Shown one piece after another: positions 27,501 through 35,231 of a stretch of DNA of 64,000 nt. A program made the position numbers and the translations under genes. Below the pieces are notes generated by a model that saw only the letters and a program-made list of their open reading frames with translations, searched no databases and was not told where the DNA came from. The stretch's first letter is position 1; every line of letters starts with the position of its first letter. Origin of the DNA: Chitinophagaceae bacterium (GTDB lineage: Bacteria > Bacteroidota > Bacteroidia > Chitinophagales > Chitinophagaceae); the NCBI GenBank assembly GCA_016786845.1, contig JAEUVB010000015.1, positions 124,001 to 188,000 of the forward strand, written 5' to 3'.

Positions 27501-29209
27501 CCATCAACCTGACAACTTTCTATAATTTGCCGGGTATCACGTATCAATACTATAACAACAGTTTTGTCGTCATCGGAAATCCTGCTACGGTGCAAAATGG
27601 TATTTATCAAATTATCGGAACAGGCAGCACTAGTTGTAAGGATACGGTAATGGTTACCATCAACAATTATCCTAAGCCTGCTGCCCAAATTATTACGGGC
27701 ACATCCGATGTCAATCAAAACACAAGTCACAGTTATAGTGTGCCGGCCGTTGCCGGAAGTACATGGCTGTGGATTGCACCTGCGGCTAGCATTACACCAA
27801 ACACCAATACGGCTTCTTTACTTTGGAATACTGTAGGACAACCTCAAACCATTAAAGTAGTAGAGACCAATTCTTTTGGTTGTGCCGGTGATACAAGTTT
27901 CAAATCTGTAAATGTTTATCCTTTGAATATTTCTGCCGCCACACCTTCTACGACAGGTCCTTGTAAGGGAAGCAGCTTTAGTGTGACTGCCAATGCCAAT
28001 GGTGTTTATACAGCGGGTAATGTGTTTACGGCACAGTTGAGTAATGCCTCCGGTAGCTTTAGTGCGCCTACGGTCATTGGTACTTTAACATCCAATCCAT
28101 TGGGGTTGAATCAGCCGATTACTGTACCGGTCATCATGCCTGCTGTCATCAATGGTACAGGTTATAAAGTAAGAATTGTTGCATCTGCACCTGCAGTAAC
28201 GGGTGCGAATTCTGTTTCATCGATCACAGTTTCCAGTCCCAATATGGGCAATGACAGTGTGCTTACAAAATGTCCGGACAATACCATCAACTTGACCGGT
28301 TTCTATAGTGCTGCGGGTATCACCTATCAATATTACAACAATGTGTTTAGTACTATCCCTACACCTACAGCGGTACAAAATGGCATTTACAATATCATCG
28401 GCACCGGCACTTCAGGTTGTAAGGATACGGTATTGGTTACCATCAACAATAATCCAAAACCAAGCTTGGGGGCCAATCAGGTCTTTTCGAAATGTGTTTC
28501 GGAAACCTATAACCTGACGACCATTTATAGTAACCCGTCATACACCTATCAGTATTATACCAATGCCTTTGCTGTGGTGGGTACACCCAATGCGGTAGCG
28601 GCGGGTACTTATCAAATTGTGGCTACGAACGCAAGCGGATGTACAGATACGGCTCAGGTGATCGTCAACAACAACAATACACCGGCATTAGGTCCTGATC
28701 AGGTCAAATATTATTTGGCCAATAGTTCGTATAACCTGACGACTTTGTATACCAATCCTGTGTTTACTTATTCCTATCGTAAGCACAATTGGACGGTGTT
28801 ACCGAATCCGTCGGTCGTTTATGCAGCTACTTATTACATTATTGCTTCTTACAATGCTTGTGCCGACACGGTGAAGATCATCGTGAAGATTGGTAAGCCG
28901 GGCATCTTAGACGCGATAACGGGTGCTAATGACATGGATCAAATGGAAGAATCAGGACCGACGCTTTTAGTTTACCCTAATCCATTCCAATCTCAATTTA
29001 AAATGGATGTGAACACAGCGAAGGAAGGGAATGCGAAATTTGTACTCACCGATTTACAAGGCCGCCATATCAAAGTGGTGGAAGCGATGCTGACCAAAGG
29101 ACTCAATACGATTACCCTCACCACAGATGAAATCAGTTCGGGAGTTTACTTCATACTGTTTTATCAGGAAGGTAAATTGGAAAGGACGGAGAAGTTGATT
29201 AAGGAGTGA
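24557..29209 (+). CDS. Giant secreted repeat protein with T9SS sorting domain
   Basis: A 1550-residue secreted protein. It has a signal peptide (1-23) and then a beta-helix-like domain (25-345) shared with the gene before it. Four copies of an 80-residue repeat follow, beginning near 365, 445, 525 and 605 (EYYVDTDPGFG...EGVHTAYVRSRD...WSLTNAWNF). The spacing is exactly 240 bp in the DNA. Next come Ig-like/PKD-like modules in repeated order: CKGSVLNITGTATGVYDAGN occurs in three variants, and SDVNxxTxxxYSVPxVxGSxWLW in two. Short GANQVFSKC-type modules follow. The C-terminal 80 residues (LLVYPNPFQSQFKMDV to KLIKE) are a type A T9SS sorting domain. An adhesin-like surface role is inferred; no enzyme motif is seen. 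Confidence 0.83.
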   Translation: MNKGFIFLLGLLLLIGFNQDAKATIYRLGWSGTPVPNKDFSWSDYATLESLASANDTVQVYAPVNNPSITVTKPLRFIGYGYFLDINTGYQNYTSADQTFNITLSSGSSGSVLQGLVCSGVTLGDVSNITVRYCRIGYLDLTNSVTISSINIIGNWFDLPSYSGWINSSYWTNAPVTNLKIVNNYVHDIYLGGGTSGTIANNVFAVGSNVVNCNSNGSGSSSIVIKNNIVTYDQYWQCFFQNSTATKKNNLFAYPQSSCPGLTGNANQYSINMGITFSNWNAGVLNGDSSLLIPAGSPAINAGLNNANAATNCGIYGGETAEIYKQSGIPPVPAIYSLTTPTQTPTGSTMPMTVSTRSNNASNVTRVEYYVDNDPGYGLATSVTITASTNIVGATFNVALTGLQEGVHQLVVRSRDANGNWSLNNMFSFVKQYSSVNAVVAGNINKAEYYVDTDPGFGAGTNITVTAATDISGISIPLNPTNLQEGVHTAYVRSRDVNGKWSLTNAWNFLKPYSTVNAIPLVNINKLEYYIDTDPGLGLATNVSITPATDVSNVNIPLNPTSLPEGMHTAYIRSRDVNNRWSLANAWTFLKPYSTVNASIRPKLIRMEYYIDIDPGVGNAIAVAITPDTNISTKKVSINVSGIPTGSHEAWFRVMDSLGNWSLAGRKTFNLTSSQSSPSIITNGISKLTLCAGDSFKVSYDAKGVYNAGNIFTVQLSNVSGSFASPTTLGTYAGTGNAIVPCALPAHLTTGTGYRVRVVSSNPVVTGVISADSLWLRDRPNAQVITGASDVNLSTPYPYSVPFVTGSSWLWLSSAASINSTNNNATVNWNLSGVPQTLKVVETNQYGCVGDTSSKNVNVYALSIASPVPSTTTPCKGSVLNITGTATGVYDAGNVFTAQLSNASGSFASPINIGSVTLSTTGANQPIAISATMPNVANGTGYKVRMVSSLPVVTGSASVASITVSTPNMGNDTILNKCPDNTINLTTFYNLPGITYQYYNNSFVVIGNPATVQNGIYQIIGTGSTSCKDTVMVTINNYPKPAAQIITGTSDVNQNTSHSYSVPAVAGSTWLWIAPAASITPNTNTASLLWNTVGQPQTIKVVETNSFGCAGDTSFKSVNVYPLNISAATPSTTGPCKGSSFSVTANANGVYTAGNVFTAQLSNASGSFSAPTVIGTLTSNPLGLNQPITVPVIMPAVINGTGYKVRIVASAPAVTGANSVSSITVSSPNMGNDSVLTKCPDNTINLTGFYSAAGITYQYYNNVFSTIPTPTAVQNGIYNIIGTGTSGCKDTVLVTINNNPKPSLGANQVFSKCVSETYNLTTIYSNPSYTYQYYTNAFAVVGTPNAVAAGTYQIVATNASGCTDTAQVIVNNNNTPALGPDQVKYYLANSSYNLTTLYTNPVFTYSYRKHNWTVLPNPSVVYAATYYIIASYNACADTVKIIVKIGKPGILDAITGANDMDQMEESGPTLLVYPNPFQSQFKMDVNTAKEGNAKFVLTDLQGRHIKVVEAMLTKGLNTITLTTDEISSGVYFILFYQEGKLERTEKLIKE

Positions 29210-29253
29210 AGGTAGTCCTAAGTAGAAATTATTAAGATCTGCGTTCGCCTTAT

Positions 29254-29352
29254 GCTGTTCGCGATTTGCAATCGCTAACTCGGATAAAAACAGGTCTGTG
29301 ACCTGGCACGTACTCTTGATTATTGAGTACATGATTGAATATCGCGAACAGC
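29254..29352. repeat. 12-bp inverted repeat pair with internal small palindromes
   Basis: GCTGTTCGCGAT (29254-29265) returns inverted as ATCGCGAACAGC (29341-29352). Between them lie GCGATTTGCAATCGC (29261-29275) and GTACTC...GAGTAC (29310-29331). The right arm belongs to the 13-mer CGCGAACAGCGTG also found at 20671-20683, suggesting members of one dispersed repeat family. Confidence 0.6.
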
Positions 29353-29408
29353 GTGAGTCGAAAGCGTATCCATACGCTCTGAATTCCAATTTCTTGACCC
29401 TGAGTGGT

Positions 29409-29618
29409 CTTGCGGAAACTGCGGTGATGTCTTTGAATGGCGAAATAGCCTCTCTGAATTGCCCGAAACCATCTCTGGATCGCGAAATGCAAGGTCTTAA
29501 ACGCCCGATGGCATCTCTGAGTTGCGAAATGACGTGTCTGAGTTGCGAAATGCTGTGTCTGAGTTGCGAAATGCTGTCTCAGAATGACGCAATGGCGTCT
29601 CGGAATGACGCAATGGCG
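29409..29618 (+). repeat. 21-bp minisatellite, ten units
   Basis: Ten head-to-tail 21-base units without spacers; the clearest copies (29514-29576) share GAGTTGCGAAATG, and the last two share GGAATGACGCAATGGCG-like sequence. Because 21 is a multiple of 3, all units stay in one frame, giving seven-residue units such as SLSCEMT, CLSCEML and SRNDAMA inside an open frame 29298-29690 (130 codons from a GTG). I do not call that frame a gene: there is no promoter, and its start region is itself a palindromic repeat. It is not a CRISPR array. Confidence 0.75.
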
Positions 29619-30018
29619 CCTTTTGGTTTATCAAGCCGGTTTAATACAGCTCCGGTAATATATACCTCTCAAAATCCCAAAAATGCCTAATAATGATCCC
29701 CGTTCTGCCGAAACATCCTTCGTTTATCAGCCCTATTTTGTCGCATGCTACGACGTACGGTATGTCGGATTAATACCGTGGTCGAAAACATAAAAGGTTA
29801 GCAAAATCCTGAAAGGACTCGTCAATAGATCATCTTCTATAGACCTAAATGGTTTGGGGAAACCATATTGGTTTATCACAAACCATATGATGATTAAACA
29901 GGTATTGGTTTACTAGAAATATTAAAATTATCGCTGAGAGATTTTCTTGCCTTTTGTATTTCTTATTATTTTAAACTGATTCACAATAAAGAATTCGCTG
30001 ATTCGAAAAATGGATAAA
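29619..30018. other. AT-rich gene-free gap between convergent genes
   Basis: No frame here looks coding. Visible structure: ACGGTAT (29757-29763) paired with ATACCGT (29773-29779), and the 15-bp palindrome AAACCATATTGGTTT (29860-29874) with a further half-site AAACCATAT at 29880-29888. The flanking genes end here, so ordinary promoter control of either neighbour is not expected. Confidence 0.5.
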
Positions 30019-31209
30019 CTACTCGAGTCGGTTCGTTTCTTTGGTATCATGTTTTTTTGACGTCATTAAACCTATCATCATAACCAAAACAGATAAAATG
30101 ATAGTCTGAATGATGAGTGATTTATTGACTAAAGGTATACGCTGTTCTGGTAGTATAGCCAGGAATAGTAAAATGGTAATGAGCCCTCTCGGTGCCACAA
30201 ATAATAATGGAGAAGCAGGAAGATTTGATACTTTGAGTGCAATCCATCTCAGGCATATCATGAGCAGAATAATTCCTGCTGCCCACGGCAATGTATCCGG
30301 GTTTAATATTTCTCTGGCTTTCATCAAGTATCCAAAAAGTAGAAAGAAGAGTGCTCGAATTAAAAATGTTGTTTCAGCGGTTATCTCCTGGAATTTGATA
30401 ACTTCCTTATCTAATTTTTCCGGACGTAATTGATTAATCCAGTTAAAATTTTTTAGCTCGTCAAGATTGCCAAGAAACAATCCAAATACTAATATGAAAA
30501 TTAAGCCGGGCAAATGATAAACTTTTGATACTGCATAAATTAGTATGACCATTAATATAATGGGTGTATAGGTAATATGATGTTTAATTCTGCTCAGTAA
30601 AAACGAGAGTCCCAAAACAGCTATAAAAGATATCACAATGATCAGAAGTAATTGTATGGCAAAGTGACCAAAAGAAGTGGCATTGATGATTTCATTGAGG
30701 GCCACAAAGTTAAAGAGCAAGACTCCAAAAATATCTGATAAGCTGCTTTCATAAATGGTATATTCTTTGTTGAAAGGCGAAAGGTATCTAACACTGGGTA
30801 TCGCTATAGCGCTGCTGATGATGCAAAATGGAATGGCATTCAATAATGCCATTTTAAAAGGAACTTGGGTAAAATAATGAAATGCATAGGCGATCGAAAA
30901 GGCTAAGGCAAACATGGGTATGATCGCATTGAGCAGAGATTTTTTAATCAGGGGAATTTTGGATTTATTCAATTCTAGTTCCAATGAACCTTCTAAAACT
31001 ATTAATATTAAACCGATGGTTCCGAAAATAGGTAAAAGAGGATTAAGGTCCGGAACATGAATATTAAATAAATTGACTGTCTGTTTGGCCATCCAGCCCA
31101 ATAGCAAAAGGAGTATGACTGAAGGGATTTTAGTAAGTGCCGAACTGACATCGAATATATAGGCTAAAAGAAGTAGGACGCAAATGGTAATGATAATGGT
31201 GGTCGTCAT
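30019..31209 (-). CDS. Cation:proton antiporter (CPA1/NhaP-like)
   Basis: A 396-residue polytopic membrane protein with about 11-12 hydrophobic segments, expected to exchange Na+ or K+ for H+ across the inner membrane. Family signs are the ESSLSDIFGVLLF segment (an ES...SD form of the CPA1 ion-binding motif) and the late APRGLITILLF segment, corresponding to the conserved Arg-Gly motif of NhaP/NHE exchangers. The C-terminus is short and soluble (SKKHDTKETNRLE), without a TrkA-type regulatory domain. It starts 3 bases after the end of the glycosyltransferase/phosphatase gene, so the two form an operon. The DNA is clearly AT-richer than the housekeeping genes around it. Ion specificity cannot be read from the sequence. 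Confidence 0.82.
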   Translation of the reverse strand: MTTTIIITICVLLLLAYIFDVSSALTKIPSVILLLLLGWMAKQTVNLFNIHVPDLNPLLPIFGTIGLILIVLEGSLELELNKSKIPLIKKSLLNAIIPMFALAFSIAYAFHYFTQVPFKMALLNAIPFCIISSAIAIPSVRYLSPFNKEYTIYESSLSDIFGVLLFNFVALNEIINATSFGHFAIQLLLIIVISFIAVLGLSFLLSRIKHHITYTPIILMVILIYAVSKVYHLPGLIFILVFGLFLGNLDELKNFNWINQLRPEKLDKEVIKFQEITAETTFLIRALFFLLFGYLMKAREILNPDTLPWAAGIILLMICLRWIALKVSNLPASPLLFVAPRGLITILLFLAILPEQRIPLVNKSLIIQTIILSVLVMMIGLMTSKKHDTKETNRLE

Positions 31210-31212
31210 AAG

Positions 31213-32592
31213 CTATTTTGTAAGGTTTAATAGTTCTGAAAAGCTCGGTACTTGAATCACAATATCGGCATGATGATTGACTAATTCGTCACGTGAGCAA
31301 AATGCAATGCCAAGACCGGCTTCTTTAATCATGCACAAGTCATTCATGCTGTCTCCAATGGTGATACAATTTTCCTTAGAGATATTATATTTTTCTAGGA
31401 TGCTTAACAGCGCATTGGTTTTGCAAAGTGAATGCTTGCAAATGCTTTTAGCATGACTAAAAAGAAATGAAGGAATTTTTACTTCGCCGGTACAAATACT
31501 TTTTGAAAATTCAAGTTCATTTGAAAGCGAAAAGTCCATTCCAAGCTTTATTTTAATATGGTTTGTAATGGAATCATAACTGTCGGATATGATTCCCACG
31601 ATGTACCCTCGTCTCTTTAATTCTTCAATAATTTCTTTAGTTCCTTGAATAATTTCCATTTGGTCAGCTATTTGAATGAGCTCATGGATCGTTTTCCCTT
31701 TAAGAAGTGTGGCAATACGCTTGGTCAATATGATCGCATCTGATTCAGATGAACGAATGTTCATCAGTTCTTTTTTGAACCCGAAATGGTCGGCACATGT
31801 ATCAATAAATCGGCCTTTTAAAAGTGTGTTGTCCATGTCAAAAACAACTAATTTTTCTAGTGTATTTAACTGATTTTCCAATGCAAATTCCATTTGTGAA
31901 CGGATTTCATTCAAGACGCCCAATTCTTCAAAATTATAATGTGGATTATTGGATGATGCGGCTTTCAGGATAATGGTTTGAGCTACTTCTTTACTCATTC
32001 TTCCAAGTGCCTGCCATGGTTTACTTTTATTTTCAATATATCCGATTTCTACTTCTCTCATTCGAGCATTCATCAGATACATATCGATGAGTATGCCTAT
32101 ATCCACGCCATAATCGTCTCTAAAGTCTAGCTGTTGAAATAATGTTTTTTTACCGGCTATCATGCCGCTTAAAGGCTGAATAAATCGAAGCAGGTCTGGA
32201 AAGAATATGCTGAGGAGTGGCTTGGCAACCAGTTCGGTAACCCTGCCCGCATTTCGATTAAAAGATGATTTTACAAAATCTATGTCCTCTTGTAAAATAG
32301 GATCGGTTAATAGTTTAATGGTGTAATGCGGATAAGGATCAATATCACCATCCAGAAACACAATAATGTCATTATTTGCACAAAATACACCATCTTTCAT
32401 CGATGCACCTTTTCCCAATTTTGTGCTTGTAATTACTCTTGCTCCATGATGCTTGGCTATAGACACGGTGTTGTCTAACGATTTATCGTCTACAACAATC
32501 ACTTCTGAAACATGCGGCTGTGCTTTCGCAAAACAAACCACACTGGCAATATTTTCTTCTTCGTTCAGTGTTGGAATTATTACTGTAATCAT
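31213..32592 (-). CDS. Fused GT81-like glucosyl-3-phosphoglycerate synthase and HAD phosphatase
   Basis: A 459-residue protein of two enzymes. Residues 1-215 form a GT-A glycosyltransferase. It has the DGD metal motif at 81-83 and the runs VKSSFNR, GRVTELVAKPLL (116-127), QPLSG (139-143) and YGVDIGILID (161-170), which I recognise from glucosyl-3-phosphoglycerate synthase (GpgS, family GT81). Residues 248-459 are a SerB-like HAD phosphatase with DMDNT (252-256), SDS (336-338), a lysine in the KHSLCK region and GDSMND (413-418). The predicted reaction is NDP-sugar plus 3-phosphoglycerate to glycosyl-3-phosphoglycerate, then dephosphorylation to glycosylglycerate, a compatible solute. In characterised bacteria these steps usually use two proteins. 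The sugar could also be mannose. It shares an operon with a cation antiporter. Confidence 0.75.
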   Translation of the reverse strand: MITVIIPTLNEEENIASVVCFAKAQPHVSEVIVVDDKSLDNTVSIAKHHGARVITSTKLGKGASMKDGVFCANNDIIVFLDGDIDPYPHYTIKLLTDPILQEDIDFVKSSFNRNAGRVTELVAKPLLSIFFPDLLRFIQPLSGMIAGKKTLFQQLDFRDDYGVDIGILIDMYLMNARMREVEIGYIENKSKPWQALGRMSKEVAQTIILKAASSNNPHYNFEELGVLNEIRSQMEFALENQLNTLEKLVVFDMDNTLLKGRFIDTCADHFGFKKELMNIRSSESDAIILTKRIATLLKGKTIHELIQIADQMEIIQGTKEIIEELKRRGYIVGIISDSYDSITNHIKIKLGMDFSLSNELEFSKSICTGEVKIPSFLFSHAKSICKHSLCKTNALLSILEKYNISKENCITIGDSMNDLCMIKEAGLGIAFCSRDELVNHHADIVIQVPSFSELLNLTK

Positions 32593-32614
32593 TTTTGAAT
32601 AAGTAGGTGTTCTT

Positions 32615-32641
32615 CAAAGGTAGGTCTTTGATCTATCTCAA
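32615..32641 (-). promoter_or_regulatory. Putative promoter TTG-N16-TACCTTTG for the glycosyltransferase-antiporter operon
   Basis: Minus strand: -7 TACCTTTG (plus 32615-32622), exact to TAnnTTTG, and TTG (plus 32639-32641) with a slightly short 16-base spacer. Transcription would begin about 15 bases before the ATG at 32592. Confidence 0.5.
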
Positions 32642-32789
32642 TATTGTAAAATGGAGTTTAGTTCGTGTGATATAGTTTCACGAAAATCAATACCATATTG
32701 GGTTGTATGAAATATTTGCATTTTTTTGTCAATACAAGTTATCCTTATAATACACTATCCCACGAAAAAATTAGAGTCTGTTCTTCTTT

Positions 32790-33512
32790 TTAAACTGTTA
32801 GGTTTCTCTGCTGTATCAACAACTTCAATTTCAAATGGTCGTAAATAATTCCGGCGATAAGTAGGGCAGCCGCGATGGCTAAAACATAAAGTCTGAGGGA
32901 GGTGTAAAATATGCCGCAGAGTAGCCCCCCTAAAAAGAAGAAAGTAATAATGGTCAGGCGAAGTTTGATGGAAGAAAAGAGTTTCTCTCTTTGTGCTTCT
33001 TGTTTGTAAAAGAAGAGTTGAGAAAGTTCTATACCCAGGTCGGTGAATAGTCCGGTGAGGTGGGTGGTGCGTACCGTTGCATTGGAAATCGTCGTGACCA
33101 AGGAATTTTGCATGCCCATTGCAAAGAGCAAAGAGAAGGCGAGCATATTGGGATTTTTGGAAATGAAAAATGGTCCGAATAGTGCGAGCAATAACAAAAT
33201 CAGACTTTCGAGCAGAATGGGTATGATATAGATGTAACGATCACTTTTAGTAGAGATATATTCCACCATCAAGTTAGATACAAATGAGCCTAAGAAAAAA
33301 AAGAAAATATAGAGGAAGTAAATCCATCCTTGCCAGAAATTGAGCTTAAAAATTTCATCAACAAAGAAGGCAAAATGTCCGGTTACATTGGTGGTGAGTC
33401 GCTGTACGGCTAAAAACCCGGCTACATTCACAATGCCCGCTACAAAGGAAAGCAAAGACGCAATGCGTAAATTGTGTTTCAGGGTGCGGGTCTTGCCTTG
33501 GTGTCTGAACAT
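32790..33512 (-). CDS. DUF1275 (YoaK-like) membrane protein
   Basis: A 240-residue inner-membrane protein with about six hydrophobic segments. The family is recognised from SFVAGIVNVAGFLAVQRLTTNVTGH near residue 20 and MGMQNSLVTTISNATVRTTHLTG near 130. Two such Asn/Thr-rich re-entrant motifs are usual in DUF1275. Function is unknown; a transporter role is often suggested. I chose MFRHQGK (33512) because family members begin there; an ATG 42 bases upstream adds a basic 14-residue extension. About 200 bases separate it from the glycosyltransferase operon downstream, so it is probably transcribed on its own. Confidence 0.8.
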   Translation of the reverse strand: MFRHQGKTRTLKHNLRIASLLSFVAGIVNVAGFLAVQRLTTNVTGHFAFFVDEIFKLNFWQGWIYFLYIFFFFLGSFVSNLMVEYISTKSDRYIYIIPILLESLILLLLALFGPFFISKNPNMLAFSLLFAMGMQNSLVTTISNATVRTTHLTGLFTDLGIELSQLFFYKQEAQREKLFSSIKLRLTIITFFFLGGLLCGIFYTSLRLYVLAIAAALLIAGIIYDHLKLKLLIQQRNLTV

Positions 33513-33667
33513 GGCGGTGATATCAATTTTCCAATACCGTTTCCTTCTAGACAAGCAGACGAATACGCCTCCGTAATACGATCAAAAGATCCTCAGCTCC
33601 TTATGTAAACTACCGAAGTAATACCTTAAGTGCTCAAGTCTTAGTACTTTCTACTTAGTGTTAAGTA

Positions 33668-35104
33668 CTAAATCGCTGCCAATTGCACTTTCTGCTGTAA
33701 CTCCTTCACTTGTTCGCGGATCATGGTATCGGTATCCATCAGGTCTTTCACTGTTTGGCAACTGTGAATGACGGTAGTGTGATCTCGGCCACCGAAATGA
33801 TCGCCGATGGTTTTAAGGGAGTTCTTGGTAAATTGCTTGGCCAGGAACATCGAAATCTGACGGGCTTGTACAATCTCACGTTTGCGGGTTTTGGCCTGTA
33901 GCTTGTCGTAAGAAATTTCGTAGTATTCGCACACCATCTTCTGTATGGTATCGATGGTAATTTCCTTGGAGGATGTCTTCACAATATTGCGAAGTACTTT
34001 CTTAGCCAATTCCAAATCAATTTCCTTCTTCACTAATGAAGAATGGGCTAGCAAGGAGATGAGGGCACCTTCCATTTCGCGAATATTGTTTTGCACATTA
34101 TACGCCAGGTATTTCACCACTTCAGCCGGCAGGTCCAGACCATCATTCTTCATCTTATGTTCGAGGATAGCCATACGGGTATCAAAATCAGGTGCTTGCA
34201 TATCGGCACTCAGTCCCCAGCGGAAACGGGAGAGCAGACGCTCCTGCATGCCATCGAGGTCCTTAGGGGGCTTGTCGCTGGTGAGGATGAGCTGCTTGCC
34301 ATTTTGGTGCAGGTGATTGAAGATGGAGAAGAAAGCATCCTGCGATTTAATGGCAGGCGCGAAATAATGGATATCGTCGATGATGAGGACATCAATCAAT
34401 TGATAGAAGTTGATGAAATCATTGATCTCATGATTCTTGGAATGTTCGATGAACTGGTGAATGAATTTTTCGGCACTCACATACAGCACGGTCTTGTTAG
34501 GATGTAAGCGTTTGGTTTCATTGCCGATGGCATGGATGAGGTGGGTCTTGCCGAGGCCCGAGCCACTATAAATCACCAAGGGATTGAATGAAGTACCGCC
34601 TGGTTTTTGCGCTACCGCTTGTCCGGCACTGCGCGCCAGTCGGTTACACTCTCCTTCCACAAATGAATCGAAAGTATAATTTGGATTCAATTGCGGATCG
34701 ATCTGAGAACGTTTCAATCCGGGTATTACGAAAGGATTTTTAATCCCCTGATCATTTCCAATATGAAGGTCAATATAATTATTACTGAGTTGGGCTTGCT
34801 GATGAGTACTCGCAGGTATGCGCATCGAGGCCGGGTTCTTTTTGTTCTGATTCTCCATCAGGATTCGATACTCGAGTTGCGCATTTTTCCCGAGCTCTCG
34901 TTTAATCGTTTTCGCGATCAACTCGACATAATGTTCTTCAAGCCACTCATAGAAGAACTGACTAGGTACTTCTATCACCAACACATCTCCTTCGAGAGCG
35001 ACCGGCTTGATGGGTTCGAACCATGTTTTGTATGACTGCCAACTAATATTATCCTTGATGATACGTAAACAATTATCCCATATTTTTTCAAACGTCTTAG
35101 ACAT
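33668..35104 (-). CDS. dnaA: Chromosomal replication initiator DnaA
   Basis: A 478-residue AAA+ initiator that binds DnaA boxes at the origin and opens it. Domain I (1-85, with the conserved W.....Y.TWF segment) recruits helicase; domain II (85-140) is a short Gln/Asn linker. Domain III has Walker A GSGLGKTH (181-188), the LIIDDIHYF Walker B and the SDKPPKDLDGMQERLLSRFRWG sensor region. Domain IV carries the box-recognition signature GGRDHTTVIH near 438-447. Length and order are normal. Genes usual at an origin (dnaN, recF, rpmH) are absent, and no cluster of TTATCCACA-like boxes is visible upstream, so this is probably not the origin itself. The 3' end abuts a TTAAGTACTAA repeat. Confidence 0.97.
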   Translation of the reverse strand: MSKTFEKIWDNCLRIIKDNISWQSYKTWFEPIKPVALEGDVLVIEVPSQFFYEWLEEHYVELIAKTIKRELGKNAQLEYRILMENQNKKNPASMRIPASTHQQAQLSNNYIDLHIGNDQGIKNPFVIPGLKRSQIDPQLNPNYTFDSFVEGECNRLARSAGQAVAQKPGGTSFNPLVIYSGSGLGKTHLIHAIGNETKRLHPNKTVLYVSAEKFIHQFIEHSKNHEINDFINFYQLIDVLIIDDIHYFAPAIKSQDAFFSIFNHLHQNGKQLILTSDKPPKDLDGMQERLLSRFRWGLSADMQAPDFDTRMAILEHKMKNDGLDLPAEVVKYLAYNVQNNIREMEGALISLLAHSSLVKKEIDLELAKKVLRNIVKTSSKEITIDTIQKMVCEYYEISYDKLQAKTRKREIVQARQISMFLAKQFTKNSLKTIGDHFGGRDHTTVIHSCQTVKDLMDTDTMIREQVKELQQKVQLAAI

Positions 35105-35231
35105 TTTTTACTAACTGAATTTTATAAGTTTTATGAATGTTATGCTTAGTTTATGAACAGATTAAGGAAGTGTTATGCTTTTTCTCAATCTGAAAACGAA
35201 AGTGGTAATTTATTGTTGAAAAAAAAAATTT

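Noticed and set aside
29409..29618. CRISPR array
   Set aside because: The units are contiguous with no unique spacers, and no cas genes are in the window.
29298..29690. 130-codon frame through the 21-bp repeat as a gene
   Set aside because: GTG start within a palindromic repeat, no promoter and no recognisable family; reported only as a repeat and a finding.
35105..35231. Replication origin upstream of dnaA
   Set aside because: Only one DnaA-box-like site (TTATGAACA) with mismatches, and no dnaN, recF or AT-rich 13-mer cluster.
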